A DNA stretch of 64,000 nt, from the NCBI RefSeq assembly GCF_039928515.1, contig NZ_JBDSSZ010000114.1. One strand, given 5' to 3'. This DNA comes from Capsulimonas sp039928515 (GTDB lineage: Bacteria > Armatimonadota > Armatimonadia > Armatimonadales > Capsulimonadaceae). Below, piece after piece: positions 32,999 through 42,246 of this stretch; position 1 is the first letter of the stretch; the number at the start of each line of letters is the position of its first letter. Both the position numbers and the translations under genes were made by a program. The notes under the pieces were generated by a model. That model was not told where the DNA came from, did no database searches, and saw only the letters and a list, made by a program, of their open reading frames with translations.

Positions 32999-34291
32999 AT
33001 GAATGAAGTATTAGAGCCAGAATTTACCAGCGCCGGCTACCTCGATATGGAACTGCTGCGCTTCACGACGGCGGGCAGTGTCGACGACGGCAAGAGCACC
33101 CTCATCGGCCGCTTGCTGTACGACAGCAAGTCGATCTTCGACGATCAGTACGACGCGATTAAAGAGTCCAGCGAGAAGCGCGGCGAGGAGTATGTCAACC
33201 TCGCGCTGCTCACCGACGGCCTGCGCGCCGAGCGCGAGCAGGGCATTACGATCGACGTCGCCTATCGCTACTTCGCCACGCCCAAGCGCAAGTTTATCAT
33301 CGCAGATACGCCCGGACACATCCAGTACACCCGTAATATGGTGACGGGCGCGTCCACGGCGAACCTCGCGATCATCTTGATCGATGCCCGCAAAGGCGTG
33401 ATCGAGCAGACCTGCCGCCACACGATTATCGCCTCTCTGCTGCGCATTCCTCATGTTGTGGTCTGCGTCAACAAGATGGACCTGGTCGAGTACAAGCAAG
33501 AAGTGTTTGAAAGCATTCGGCGCGATTTCGAGGCGTTTGCCTCACACCTGGAAGTCACGGACCTGCACTTTATCCCGATCAGCGCTTTAAACGGCGATAA
33601 CGTCGTGGATCGCTCCAAAAATATGGACTGGTATGACGGATCGACGCTGCTGTCGGTGCTGGAGACCACGCACATTAGCAGCGACCATAACCATCTCGAC
33701 GCGCGCTTTCCCGTGCAGTACGTAATTCGCCCCCAATCTACCGAGCATCATGATTATCGAGGCTACGCCGGCCGCATCGCCGGCGGCGTCTTCAAGCCGG
33801 GCGACGCCGTGACCGTGCAGCCGTCGGGATTCACCTCGCGTGTCAAGTCCGTCGATACATTCACGGAATCGCTTTCGGAGGCGTTCGCGCCGATGTCGGT
33901 GACGCTCACCCTGGAAGATGAGATCGATATCAGCCGGGGCGACACAATCGTTGGCCTATCCGAATCCCAGCCGCAAGTCTCGCAGGACTTGGAGATCATG
34001 ATCTGCTGGCTGAACGAACGAAAGCTGGCCCTGAACGGCAAGTACACGATCAAACATACGACGCGCGAAGCCCGCTGCATCGTCAAAGACATCCAGTACA
34101 AGCTCAACATCAGCAACATGGAGCGGATCACCGATGACAACGATGTCAATATGAACGACATCGCCCGCATCACCCTCCGCACCACCCAGCCGCTCGTGTT
34201 CGACAAATACGCGCGCAATCGCATCACCGGCAGCGTTATTCTCATTGACGAAGCCACCAATACTACGGTCGGCGCCGGCATGATCGTATAA
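32999..34291 (+). CDS. cysN: Sulfate adenylyltransferase subunit 1 (CysN)
   Basis: 430 residues. EF-Tu-like GTPase: G1 GSVDDGKS at 26-33, G2 region REQGITIDVAYRYF, G3 DTPGHIQYTRNM, G4 NKMD, then two beta-barrel domains ending TNTTVGAGMIV. A little shorter than E. coli CysN (about 475) and without the fused APS kinase of NodQ/CysNC proteins. Regulates and powers CysD. Ends at a good terminator. Confidence 0.96.
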   Translation: MNEVLEPEFTSAGYLDMELLRFTTAGSVDDGKSTLIGRLLYDSKSIFDDQYDAIKESSEKRGEEYVNLALLTDGLRAEREQGITIDVAYRYFATPKRKFIIADTPGHIQYTRNMVTGASTANLAIILIDARKGVIEQTCRHTIIASLLRIPHVVVCVNKMDLVEYKQEVFESIRRDFEAFASHLEVTDLHFIPISALNGDNVVDRSKNMDWYDGSTLLSVLETTHISSDHNHLDARFPVQYVIRPQSTEHHDYRGYAGRIAGGVFKPGDAVTVQPSGFTSRVKSVDTFTESLSEAFAPMSVTLTLEDEIDISRGDTIVGLSESQPQVSQDLEIMICWLNERKLALNGKYTIKHTTREARCIVKDIQYKLNISNMERITDDNDVNMNDIARITLRTTQPLVFDKYARNRITGSVILIDEATNTTVGAGMIV

Positions 34292-34320
34292 CGACATTTC
34301 TCTCTTGACTTGAGTCCACG

Positions 34321-34349
34321 CGCCTCGTCCTCACGGGCGAGGCGTTTTT
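34321..34349 (+). terminator. Terminator of cysDN
   Basis: CGCCTCG / CGAGGCG stem followed at once by TTTTT. Confidence 0.85.
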
Positions 34350-34440
34350 GCTGCCAGCGTCTCCAATTTGATGATTGGGGCAGGAAAATCGCGATTTTAT
34401 CACGAACACTTCCCCAGCCTCCCAATTTCAGGATTATCAT

Positions 34441-36465
34441 TTGCGAAGTATCCCGCGTATTATTCTGACCGCCTCGCTGCTGGCGGGCGCTTCCATAGCG
34501 CACGCTCAAGACCCGACGCCGGTTCCCACCCCCATCGCCGATCCGAACGCGGCCGCTGCCCCGCTCGCGATCCCGCCGCCGCCGCTCGCGACTCCTTCCG
34601 CTCCATTGAAGTCTCTGCCGCCAGTTTATCTCGACGACTCCAATGACAGCTTCGGCATCGCGCAAAGCGAAGCGCGATCGCGCGGGCTTCAGGCGCGCAT
34701 GCTGTGGATCGATGGGCTCGCCAATATCGACCGGATCAACAGCACGGATAAGATCAAGGCGCTGACGGCGCAGATCAAAAATGCGGGCTTCAATATGATC
34801 GTGCTCGACGTGAAGCCGATCAATGGATTGACGCTCTATAAGAGCGCCTATGCGCCGCTGTCGCCGGGACGTGGCGGCAAGCGCTTCCCCGAGGGCTTCG
34901 ATCCGCTCGCTGAGTTCCTGCGCGCCGCGCGTCCGCTGGGCTTGCAGGTCATCGCCAGCATGAACGCCTTCGCCGAAGGCCAGCTAGACTCGCCGTTGCC
35001 GCAGTCGCCCGGCTACGCCAACCCGCAGTGGCAAACGACGATCTACGAATCCGTAACCCGCGTCGCCCCCTCAGGCTCTACAATCAATACTATCCTCGCC
35101 GGCGACACGCTCAATACGCTAAACGAAAACGGCGATCGCGTCACGATCTATCAAGACTTATCAAAACTGAAAAGGGATCTCGACAGCCGGGGCAACGCCA
35201 GCCTGACGGTTGCGGTTCTGAACGCAGCGGGTCAGGTCATCGCCGTCGGCAACGGGCAGATGATGACCGTACCCACCACGGGAGCGCCCCCAGCCCCGCC
35301 TATTCCCGTACCGCCCCCAGCCACTGCGCCCACTCCGGACGGCGCGGCTCCCGACACGCCGCCCACGCCAGTCCACATCGTTCCTGCTCCCACCAGCAAG
35401 CTGGGACCGATGCCGACGAAACTAGGCAAGGGTGAGATGGCGCTGGTGGGAATCGCCGGCGCTTCGAACTTCCTCAACGCCTTCGCTCGGCTGGGCGTGA
35501 CGATGACCGTGACCACTCAGCCGGACTTTCACCCCATCGGCAAAGGCTCAGCGCGCACCGGGCCGCTGATGGTGAACCCCAACGATCCGACAGTGCAGAC
35601 CCGCCTGCTCAATATGGTTGGCGAGGTCGTGGGTTACGGCGTCGACGGGATCATCTTCGACGATCGTTTGCGCTACGCCGGACTGAACGCCGATTTCGGC
35701 GACAAAACGCGCGCGGACTTTGAAACTTATGTCGGACATGCCGTAAAATGGCCCGACGACGTGTTCAAATACGCTTCCGACGATCTTCTTTCCCGGCGTA
35801 TCGTCCCAGGCCCGCTCATGGAGACCTGGCTGCTCTGGCGCGCGATCACGATCCGCAACTTCCTTGCGTCCGCCGGAGCGAAGGTCAAATCGCTGAACAA
35901 GAACGCCACCATCAGCGTCTATGTTGGATCGACCTACAGCGATTATCCCAAGATGGGCGCGAACTGGGCGGCGGACGATTTCTCCGCCGGATATCGGTTC
36001 CTCACGCCAGGCTTTCAAAAAACAGGAATGGCCGGACTCGTCGATTGGATGACGACCGGCTGCTACTACCGCGTCGGCCCGATGCACGATGCGAGCGACA
36101 TTGGGCAGACTTCCAGCTATACCATCGAGGCGGCGGGGCAGTTCAGCAACCGGGCGGCGAATGACCGAACCTGGGTTTACGCGGGTCTTTCCCTGGAGAT
36201 GTTCAACGGTCGGACAGAAGCGCTAAAAGGCGCATTGCAGGCGGCGGCCGCGACGACTCAGGGGATCATGGTCTTCGATCTGTCGCACAACATCGACCAG
36301 TTCTGGCCGGTGTTCAAGCAGGCGTTCGCGCAGCCGGCGCTGCCCCCGCATTCGTCGCCCGGCCTGCTGGATTCGGTCCGCGCCCAGCATGAGGCGCACA
36401 AAACATCCGGGACGCCGGATCCCCCCGTCATTGTATTTGGCGGCGCCTCCGGGACGGGGCTATAA
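34441..36465 (+). CDS. Secreted GHL10/DUF4015-like glycoside hydrolase-like protein
   Basis: 674 residues from a TTG at 34441 with AGGA 8 bases upstream; this gives a clean signal peptide (RIILTASLLAGASIAHAQ), whereas the earlier in-frame TTG at 34375 adds a hydrophilic leader. After a Pro-rich stretch, GLQARMLWIDGLANIDRINS, FNMIVLDVKPINGLTLYKS and FDPLAEFLRAARPLGLQVIASMNAFAEG match the (beta/alpha)8 barrel of the GHL10/YngK-type family; the C-terminal half of the barrel (DGIIFDDRLRYAGLN) resumes after a Pro/Ala-rich insert at about 300-335. Proposed to act on peptidoglycan or surface glycans, but no substrate is proved for the family. Confidence 0.8.
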   Translation: MRSIPRIILTASLLAGASIAHAQDPTPVPTPIADPNAAAAPLAIPPPPLATPSAPLKSLPPVYLDDSNDSFGIAQSEARSRGLQARMLWIDGLANIDRINSTDKIKALTAQIKNAGFNMIVLDVKPINGLTLYKSAYAPLSPGRGGKRFPEGFDPLAEFLRAARPLGLQVIASMNAFAEGQLDSPLPQSPGYANPQWQTTIYESVTRVAPSGSTINTILAGDTLNTLNENGDRVTIYQDLSKLKRDLDSRGNASLTVAVLNAAGQVIAVGNGQMMTVPTTGAPPAPPIPVPPPATAPTPDGAAPDTPPTPVHIVPAPTSKLGPMPTKLGKGEMALVGIAGASNFLNAFARLGVTMTVTTQPDFHPIGKGSARTGPLMVNPNDPTVQTRLLNMVGEVVGYGVDGIIFDDRLRYAGLNADFGDKTRADFETYVGHAVKWPDDVFKYASDDLLSRRIVPGPLMETWLLWRAITIRNFLASAGAKVKSLNKNATISVYVGSTYSDYPKMGANWAADDFSAGYRFLTPGFQKTGMAGLVDWMTTGCYYRVGPMHDASDIGQTSSYTIEAAGQFSNRAANDRTWVYAGLSLEMFNGRTEALKGALQAAAATTQGIMVFDLSHNIDQFWPVFKQAFAQPALPPHSSPGLLDSVRAQHEAHKTSGTPDPPVIVFGGASGTGL

Positions 36466-36570
36466 AGCGTGCGGAAAGACGCTCGTTCCGGGTATTATTA
36501 CGGGTAACGGCGCGCGCCTCGCGCCGAGGTTTTCGACAAAGCTCCTTTGTGTCAATGAAGATGTAATCAT

Positions 36571-37419
36571 ATGAGTTACGGCTCCCCGCCCAACCCGATG
36601 GATCAGCTCCGCAATTTCGTACAACGCGGCGGCATTCCCGTGACGTACGCACTCTTAGTCGCCAATCTCGTGACGTTTTTTGCGATGTTTTTTGGGGGCC
36701 AAGGAGCCATTGCAAAGGTCTTCGGTTACCTTGCATTCGACAGCTTCAATTTCCTGACCAAGCCCTGGACGATCGTGACATACCCCTTAATTAGTAGTGA
36801 TCTGTGGACACTGCTGATTGGCGGATTTTTCTTTTGGCTGACGGGCGGCAGTTTGGAGCGCGGTTGGGGCAGCGCCCGTTTCGCAAAATGGTTCTTCAGT
36901 CTCGCGGCGGTGTTTGCACTGTGCCTGGCCTTAGGCGAGCACCTTCTAAATACTCAGCGCCTTGTTCAAGGGCTCTATTTACCGCTTTCGGGAGTGATCG
37001 TGGCGTTCTGCGCCTTGAACCCCGAGCAGACGATGGTGCTGTACTGGATACCGATCCGTGCGCGTTATATGATCTTCATCGTGGCGATTTTTGTCTGGGT
37101 CACCTACGGTCCGCTGCTTGGTTTTTTCGCCTGCCTGGGAGTTCTCGCGGCATACGTTTACATGACCTATTTCAATACGTATGGAGGCCGTGGCTACGCC
37201 GTACGCAGCCCCGACCCGAAGATCCTGCATCTTCGGCCAAACCAGAAGACGATCCGCAAGGTCTCGCTCGACGGTTCGTCCCCGCGTGGTTTCTTTGATT
37301 TCGCGGGACGTCTGCGCGATTATCAGGAAAAGAAACGGCTTGAGCAGCTACTCAAGAACTCGGGATTTACGGACAAAAACGACTGGCTTGATGACGATCA
37401 TCCCAAACGCCGGCGATAA
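36571..37419 (+). CDS. Rhomboid-fold membrane protein, probably not a protease
   Basis: 282 residues with six hydrophobic segments between about 22 and 200 (PVTYALLVANLVTFFAMFF; LWTLLIGGFFFWLTGGSLERGWG). The WxxxTGGxLERxWG stretch resembles the L1 loop of rhomboids. The serine motif GxSG appears as PLSG (LYLPLSGVIVAF), and no His is found in the last helix, so peptidase activity is doubtful; compare the inactive rhomboid-like/TMEM115 group. The C-terminal ~85 residues are hydrophilic and basic. No ribosome site is visible before the ATG. Confidence 0.65.
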   Translation: MSYGSPPNPMDQLRNFVQRGGIPVTYALLVANLVTFFAMFFGGQGAIAKVFGYLAFDSFNFLTKPWTIVTYPLISSDLWTLLIGGFFFWLTGGSLERGWGSARFAKWFFSLAAVFALCLALGEHLLNTQRLVQGLYLPLSGVIVAFCALNPEQTMVLYWIPIRARYMIFIVAIFVWVTYGPLLGFFACLGVLAAYVYMTYFNTYGGRGYAVRSPDPKILHLRPNQKTIRKVSLDGSSPRGFFDFAGRLRDYQEKKRLEQLLKNSGFTDKNDWLDDDHPKRRR

Positions 37420-37521
37420 GCGGCCCGCGCCGCCCAGAATGAAGTTGTTTCGCGCTTGACGACTCTAAATTTTAAATCATCCGCCTGATTACCCACCATG
37501 CCAATTCGAAGGAGAGTTTTG

Positions 37522-39345
37522 ATGAACAAGCGCCACGCCGGCTCATGGACGGCTTGCGCCGCAGTCCTGACGGTCATGCTCCACCCTCTCTCAGCTGCCG
37601 CTCAAGCACCCGCAACTTCGGGCGCGGCGGCTCTGGATTCCGTGACGCTTTACCGCAATAATCCCGAACGCACGGGATACACTTCTAAGACTCTGACGGC
37701 CCCGCTGTCGCTGTACTGGAAGTTCACGACCTCGGCCTCCACGGATACACCCTCATCGCCGGTCGCGCAGGACGGCGTCGTCTATTTCGCCTGCGGTCCC
37801 GCCGTTTACGCCGTGCGCGAATCCGACGGAACTCAGGTATGGAAGTTCTCGTCGCCCGGCAAAGATCCAAAGTCGTTCAACAGCACGCCTGCGATTGACA
37901 ATGGATTCTTGTACATAGGCAGCGACGATTATAACTTCTACAAGATCGATATTAAAAACGGCCATCAAGTCTGGGCGTTCAAAGCAGCCTATGGAATCCG
38001 ATCGCAGCCGATCGTTCAAAACGGCCTCGCGCTGTTTGGGACCGAAGACGGCGTCTGTTACGCCATAGACGTCAAAACCGGTCAGCCCGAATGGATGGCG
38101 CCGACGAACGGCTCCGTCACCGCGCCGCCGATCATGACGTCTCCTTCGACGGTGGTCTTTACCTCTTCGGACAACAGCCTCTACGCGTTCAATCCGATCA
38201 CCGGTCGGTCGGCTTGGTCGGTAAAGCTACCAACCGATCCGACACACTCGCCGCCGCTTTACACGGGACGCGAGATTTTCGTCGCCGCAGACGAATACTT
38301 TTTCTGCCTGACAGGACGCACGGGCGCCACGCGCTGGCAAACCAAACTTTCGTCGTCAATCACCACCCCGCTGGCGTATGCGAACGGCTCCATCTACTTC
38401 GCCACGCAGGACAGCAAGGTCGTGGCGATTTCGGATCGCGGCAAGATTCAGTGGTCCACGGACATCGATTATACTACAAGCGCCACACCGCTTCTGGCGG
38501 GCAACACCCTGTTCCTCCCAACAGAGCGCGGGATCGTCTATGCGATTTCCGCAAGCAACGGCCAAATCCTTTGGAGCTATGTCGTGCAGGCGGCCGGCAC
38601 GGCAAAGCAGCCCAAGCTCGATTTCACGGATATCGCTTCAGCCCCGATCCTCGTCAATGGAGCCTTGTATGTTCTGAGTGACGACGGCAGCCTCTCCGCG
38701 TTCCGCGCTGACGCAACCGATCACGCCGCGCCGCTCTTCTCGAAGTTCACTCCGGCGGCTTCATCGATTGTCGGCGGCGTGCGCATCCCCTACAGCGCCT
38801 TGGTGATTGATGAAGGATCGGGCGTCGACCCCGCCACAGTCTCCATGTCGGTGGACGGAACGGTTGTGCCTCCCGTAGGCTACGATCCCAGCTTCAACGG
38901 CGCCCATGTGATGACCGCCTTCAATGACACACAAGACCGCGTGCCTCACCTTAACGATGGAACGCATCAAGTCTTGATTACGGCTTCGGACTGGCGCGGC
39001 AACAAGTCGAGCGCCACATGGAGCTTCGTCGTTGACAACAAGCTCAATCCGGAAGACACTAAGGGCTACGTCCCATCCACTGCGCCCACGGCTCCCGGTC
39101 GGGGCAGCCAGCGCGGAGGACGAGGACAGCAGGGCAATCAAAACGGAAATCAGGGCGGCGCGCGCAATCCCGGCGGTAATAACAATACGCCTGGCCGCAA
39201 CAATAATGGCGGCAATAACGGCGGGGGCTTCAACGGAGGCGGCGTAATCGCGCCGACACCGACGCCCGCTCCGACACCCACTCCGGTTCCCCCGACGCCT
39301 ACTCCAGTACCCGGCGGCGGTGGGCCGCCTCCCCCGCCGATCTAG
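37522..39345 (+). CDS. Secreted PQQ-type beta-propeller protein with low-complexity tail
   Basis: 607 residues from ATG 37522, preceded by AGGAGAG; the ATG at 37498 is rejected. Signal peptide to about residue 30. Propeller blades (~40-420) with YAVRESDGTQVWKFSSP, YAIDVKTGQPEWMAP, YAFNPITGRSAWSVKLP and YAISASNGQILWSYVV, each the usual (Y)A(x)4-GxxxW blade. Then a beta-sandwich (VIDEGSGVDPATVSMSVDG), an Asn/Gly/Gln-rich stretch and a Thr-Pro repeat tail ending in five prolines. Likely on the cell surface, with the tail as a wall or matrix spacer. Paralogue of 18905-20692 in plan. Confidence 0.8.
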   Translation: MNKRHAGSWTACAAVLTVMLHPLSAAAQAPATSGAAALDSVTLYRNNPERTGYTSKTLTAPLSLYWKFTTSASTDTPSSPVAQDGVVYFACGPAVYAVRESDGTQVWKFSSPGKDPKSFNSTPAIDNGFLYIGSDDYNFYKIDIKNGHQVWAFKAAYGIRSQPIVQNGLALFGTEDGVCYAIDVKTGQPEWMAPTNGSVTAPPIMTSPSTVVFTSSDNSLYAFNPITGRSAWSVKLPTDPTHSPPLYTGREIFVAADEYFFCLTGRTGATRWQTKLSSSITTPLAYANGSIYFATQDSKVVAISDRGKIQWSTDIDYTTSATPLLAGNTLFLPTERGIVYAISASNGQILWSYVVQAAGTAKQPKLDFTDIASAPILVNGALYVLSDDGSLSAFRADATDHAAPLFSKFTPAASSIVGGVRIPYSALVIDEGSGVDPATVSMSVDGTVVPPVGYDPSFNGAHVMTAFNDTQDRVPHLNDGTHQVLITASDWRGNKSSATWSFVVDNKLNPEDTKGYVPSTAPTAPGRGSQRGGRGQQGNQNGNQGGARNPGGNNNTPGRNNNGGNNGGGFNGGGVIAPTPTPAPTPTPVPPTPTPVPGGGGPPPPPI

Positions 39346-39355
39346 AGCTAACCTG

Positions 39356-40492
39356 ATGACCATCGCAGATCCGACCGCCGGTAAACTCCGGCAGATCGCC
39401 TGGCTCCGAATGAACGCGCTTGAGTTTGCTCCCAAGCGCGTTCACACGCTTCTGGAGCGCTTTGGCGGCTCTCCCGAAACCGCATTTTCCGAGCCGGACT
39501 CCACGTGGCGCGACGCGCTGCCGGACCTCACGGCCAAACAGCTGGATCGCCTGCGGAAGATCCGAGACCAGGATTTCTCCAAGGAACTCGCGTTTCTGGA
39601 GCGCTCCGGCGGCCGCGCCGTCGCCTTCACCGATCCCGACTATCCCACAAACCTCAAGCCGCTTCCAGACGCTCCGCCGGTTCTGATCGTGCGCGGCTCC
39701 TTCGTTTCCGAAGATAAGTTCAGCGTTGCGATTGTCGGCTCCCGCCGCGCCAGTTCCTATGGTCTGTCGCTGGCCCGCCGCTTCGCCGCCGAGCTTGCCG
39801 ACCGCGGGCTCACCATCGTCTCCGGCGGCGCTCGCGGCGTGGACACCCAGGCGCACCTCGGCGCTCTTGACGCCAAAGGCCGCACCATCGCTTTTTTAGG
39901 CTGCGGCGCCGATGTCAACTACCCGAGCGAAAATCGCACCCTCTTTGACAACATCGTCGCCTCCGGCGGCGCCGTCGCCTCCGAGTTTCCACTCGGAACC
40001 CGCCCCGAACCCTGGCGCTTTCCGGCGCGCAACCGCCTCATTTCTGGAACATCGCTCGGCGTGCTCGTCATCGAGAGCCCCATCGACAGCGGCTCCCTGA
40101 TCACCGCCCGCGAAGCCGGCGACCAGGGCCGCGATGTCTTTGCAATCCCCGGCCCCATCGACACCGGCCGCAACGCCGGTTGTCATAAGCTCATTCAGGA
40201 CGGCGCCAAGCTCGTTCAAAACGTCGACGACATCCTCGAAGAACTCGGCGTCCTCACCCTGCGCTCCCCCGACGGCCCCACCAACCTCATCTCCGGCGCC
40301 CCCGTCCCCGCCAACCTCCCGCCCGAACAGCGCCGCGTCCTAGAGCTATTGACTCTCCAGCCACGCAACGTCGACAGCATGATTGTGGAGAGTAAGATGA
40401 CGGCGCCTCAGGTCAGCAGCATCTTAACTCTGCTGGAGATGCGTGGGCTGGCGCGGCGCGTGCCGGGGAACGCCTTCGTGCGGGTGTTGTAG
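39356..40492 (+). CDS. dprA: DNA-processing protein DprA (Smf)
   Basis: 378 residues from ATG 39356, 10 bases after the previous stop. Starts with a SAM/HhH-like helical part (IAWLRMNALEFAPKRVHTLLERFGG). Rossmann-like core: VAIVGSRRASSYG, IVSGGARGVDTQAHLGAL, RNRLISGTSLGVLVIESPIDSGSLITAREA and IPGPIDTGRNAGCHKLI, all DprA signatures. A winged-helix C terminus (RVLELLTLQPRNVDSMIVES) completes the usual layout. Binds incoming single-stranded DNA and loads RecA during natural transformation; also present in non-competent bacteria. No competence genes are adjacent. Confidence 0.95.
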   Translation: MTIADPTAGKLRQIAWLRMNALEFAPKRVHTLLERFGGSPETAFSEPDSTWRDALPDLTAKQLDRLRKIRDQDFSKELAFLERSGGRAVAFTDPDYPTNLKPLPDAPPVLIVRGSFVSEDKFSVAIVGSRRASSYGLSLARRFAAELADRGLTIVSGGARGVDTQAHLGALDAKGRTIAFLGCGADVNYPSENRTLFDNIVASGGAVASEFPLGTRPEPWRFPARNRLISGTSLGVLVIESPIDSGSLITAREAGDQGRDVFAIPGPIDTGRNAGCHKLIQDGAKLVQNVDDILEELGVLTLRSPDGPTNLISGAPVPANLPPEQRRVLELLTLQPRNVDSMIVESKMTAPQVSSILTLLEMRGLARRVPGNAFVRVL

Positions 40493-40545
40493 CAGGGCCA
40501 TACAATATAGCCAAGCTCGGTCATTGACATCGCACAGGGGGTCGC

Positions 40546-41694
40546 ATGCTTATCGGACTATCTGCACTGGAAGAAACGGACTGGTCGAGACTCCTTCATG
40601 CGTACGGACGCGCCGTTGATACGCCGGGACATCTCCGGGCGTTCTTGGAGTTCGACGCCGACGCGCGGGCGGCGGCGATGAGTCACTTGTGGGCTGCGAT
40701 TCTCCATCAAGGCTCCGCATACACGGCAACACCAGCGGTCGCTCTGGTCCTAGTCGGTTTACTCGCCGACGAACGGATCGATCAAGGCGAACCGGGGCGA
40801 GCTCACGTCTTGTCCTTTTTGGGATACGTCGCCCAAGTCTTCGACTATGCCGATCTGGATGTCGACAGCCTGAAGCGGTTGGCTGCCTTTGACGTTGAAG
40901 CATATCTAGACGCCTACGATGACGATGAGTCCGACAACGAAGAGGCCTCAAGCGCCTTATACGCCCGCACGATCCTCGGCTGTTATGAGGCCCGCCCGGT
41001 TATTATGCAAGTGATGCTCGACGCTCTGGGGCACAGCAGATCCGAAGTTCGAGTTGAGGCCGCCTGGGGAGCGTCGATCCTTGCCAATGACCCTTCGCTG
41101 AAGAACACAAAGCATGATATTGAGACGCAGTTATGGGCGCTCATCGAAACTGCTCCAACGATCGACGAGCGCTGTGCCTTAGTCCTGGCGCTCGGCGAAC
41201 TTGGAATAAGACCCGTTCAGTTTCTGAACGAGAGCTCCCCTGCTCTCCGAATGTGCGCAGCACTTTCACCGGAACTCGCGGAGAACGAAGCTGCGCTTGA
41301 AGAGCTGGCGACGACACTCCGTCTCCACGCTTCCGAAATCGACACCTGGTTTTCCGAAAGACCACCGCAGTTCGAGATGTCGCCGCGATTCTCAATCATC
41401 GAACGGCTCGCCAAGAACGTGAAAGACTTCGGCCAGATCGTCGACGCGGCGGTTGCCGTGGCGCAGGTCGCAACGAAGCACACCGTCGACTACGACTGGG
41501 GGCCACTGCTGGCTATGGCGTTCGCCGACGGGTCGGGAAGTCCGTCTTCGGAGCCACAACGCCGCTATCTTGAGGCCCTGGTCGATCGGGAAGAGCTCTG
41601 GGATCCCGTGTACGCCAATCCACGAAGATGGTTCAAGAAGGCCGGACTGCCATACGACCGCCAGGCATGCTTCGACCTTCTGATGTCAGTGTGA
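40546..41694 (+). CDS. HEAT-repeat-type protein of unknown function
   Basis: 382 residues, ribosome site GGGGG before the ATG. Starts LIGLSALEETDWSRLLHAYG, the N-terminal pattern of a large family of HEAT/armadillo-like proteins in actinobacteria and others; then helical pairs (ALVLVGLLADERIDQGEP; RSEVRVEAAWGASILAND). Acidic stretch DAYDDDESDNEEAS near 125. No enzyme motif. Such proteins sometimes act as immunity partners of polymorphic toxins, but no toxin is adjacent. Its stop codon lies directly at the edge of the IS256 relic, so the C terminus may have been trimmed by that insertion. Confidence 0.65.
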   Translation: MLIGLSALEETDWSRLLHAYGRAVDTPGHLRAFLEFDADARAAAMSHLWAAILHQGSAYTATPAVALVLVGLLADERIDQGEPGRAHVLSFLGYVAQVFDYADLDVDSLKRLAAFDVEAYLDAYDDDESDNEEASSALYARTILGCYEARPVIMQVMLDALGHSRSEVRVEAAWGASILANDPSLKNTKHDIETQLWALIETAPTIDERCALVLALGELGIRPVQFLNESSPALRMCAALSPELAENEAALEELATTLRLHASEIDTWFSERPPQFEMSPRFSIIERLAKNVKDFGQIVDAAVAVAQVATKHTVDYDWGPLLAMAFADGSGSPSSEPQRRYLEALVDREELWDPVYANPRRWFKKAGLPYDRQACFDLLMSV

Positions 41695-41699
41695 CGCCC

Positions 41700-42190
41700 G
41701 CGAACGTCTGATCGTTCCGGGCGCCCATGTAATCCTGAGCGTTAAAGATGGCGCGAATATCCGCAGCCACGGGAGCCTTGAGTTCCTGTTTCGTGACGTA
41801 CTTACTCGCATTCTGCTGAAGGTGGAACTGGCGGCGCTGCCAGGGAACACCACCCAGAACCGCACGCGTGGCCGCTTTGATCCCCTCGTGCGCATCGCTG
41901 ACGACCAAGCGCACGCCGCAAAGACCGCGCGCCAGCAAGCTCTGAAGGAATGTGCGCCAATGCACCTCCTGTTCCGAAGTCGCTACCGACACACCCAGCA
42001 CTTGTCGTTTGCCGTCCAGGTCCACGCCGATGGCGATCAGCACCGCCGCGCTCTGAACTACGCCGCCCTGACGCACTTTCTCGTAACGGGCGTCTAGATA
42101 CAAATAGGCCAACTCTCCCAGGGGGCGCTCACGCCATTCTTTGAGGATGGCGTCCAGTTCCGCCGTCGCTCTGGAGAAGTAATCGACGAC
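41700..42190 (-). mobile_element. IS256-family transposase relic
   Basis: The open frame 42250-41633 on the minus strand contains the centre of an IS256/Transposase_mut protein: ATAELDAILKEWRERPLGEL, LYLDARYEKVR (first catalytic Asp), VSVATSEQEVHWRTFLQSLL, VVSDAHEGIKAATRAVLGG (second Asp) and FHLQQNASKYV. It stops soon after DIRAIFNAQDY, so the N-terminal third, the catalytic Glu region and both terminal inverted repeats are missing. Flanked closely by the HEAT gene stop and the nadR stop. Boundaries are approximate. Confidence 0.8.
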
Positions 42191-42246
42191 CATATTACCG
42201 CAATCAAAGAAAGCTATGGAGCGAAATCCTAAGCGAACAATTGTGT

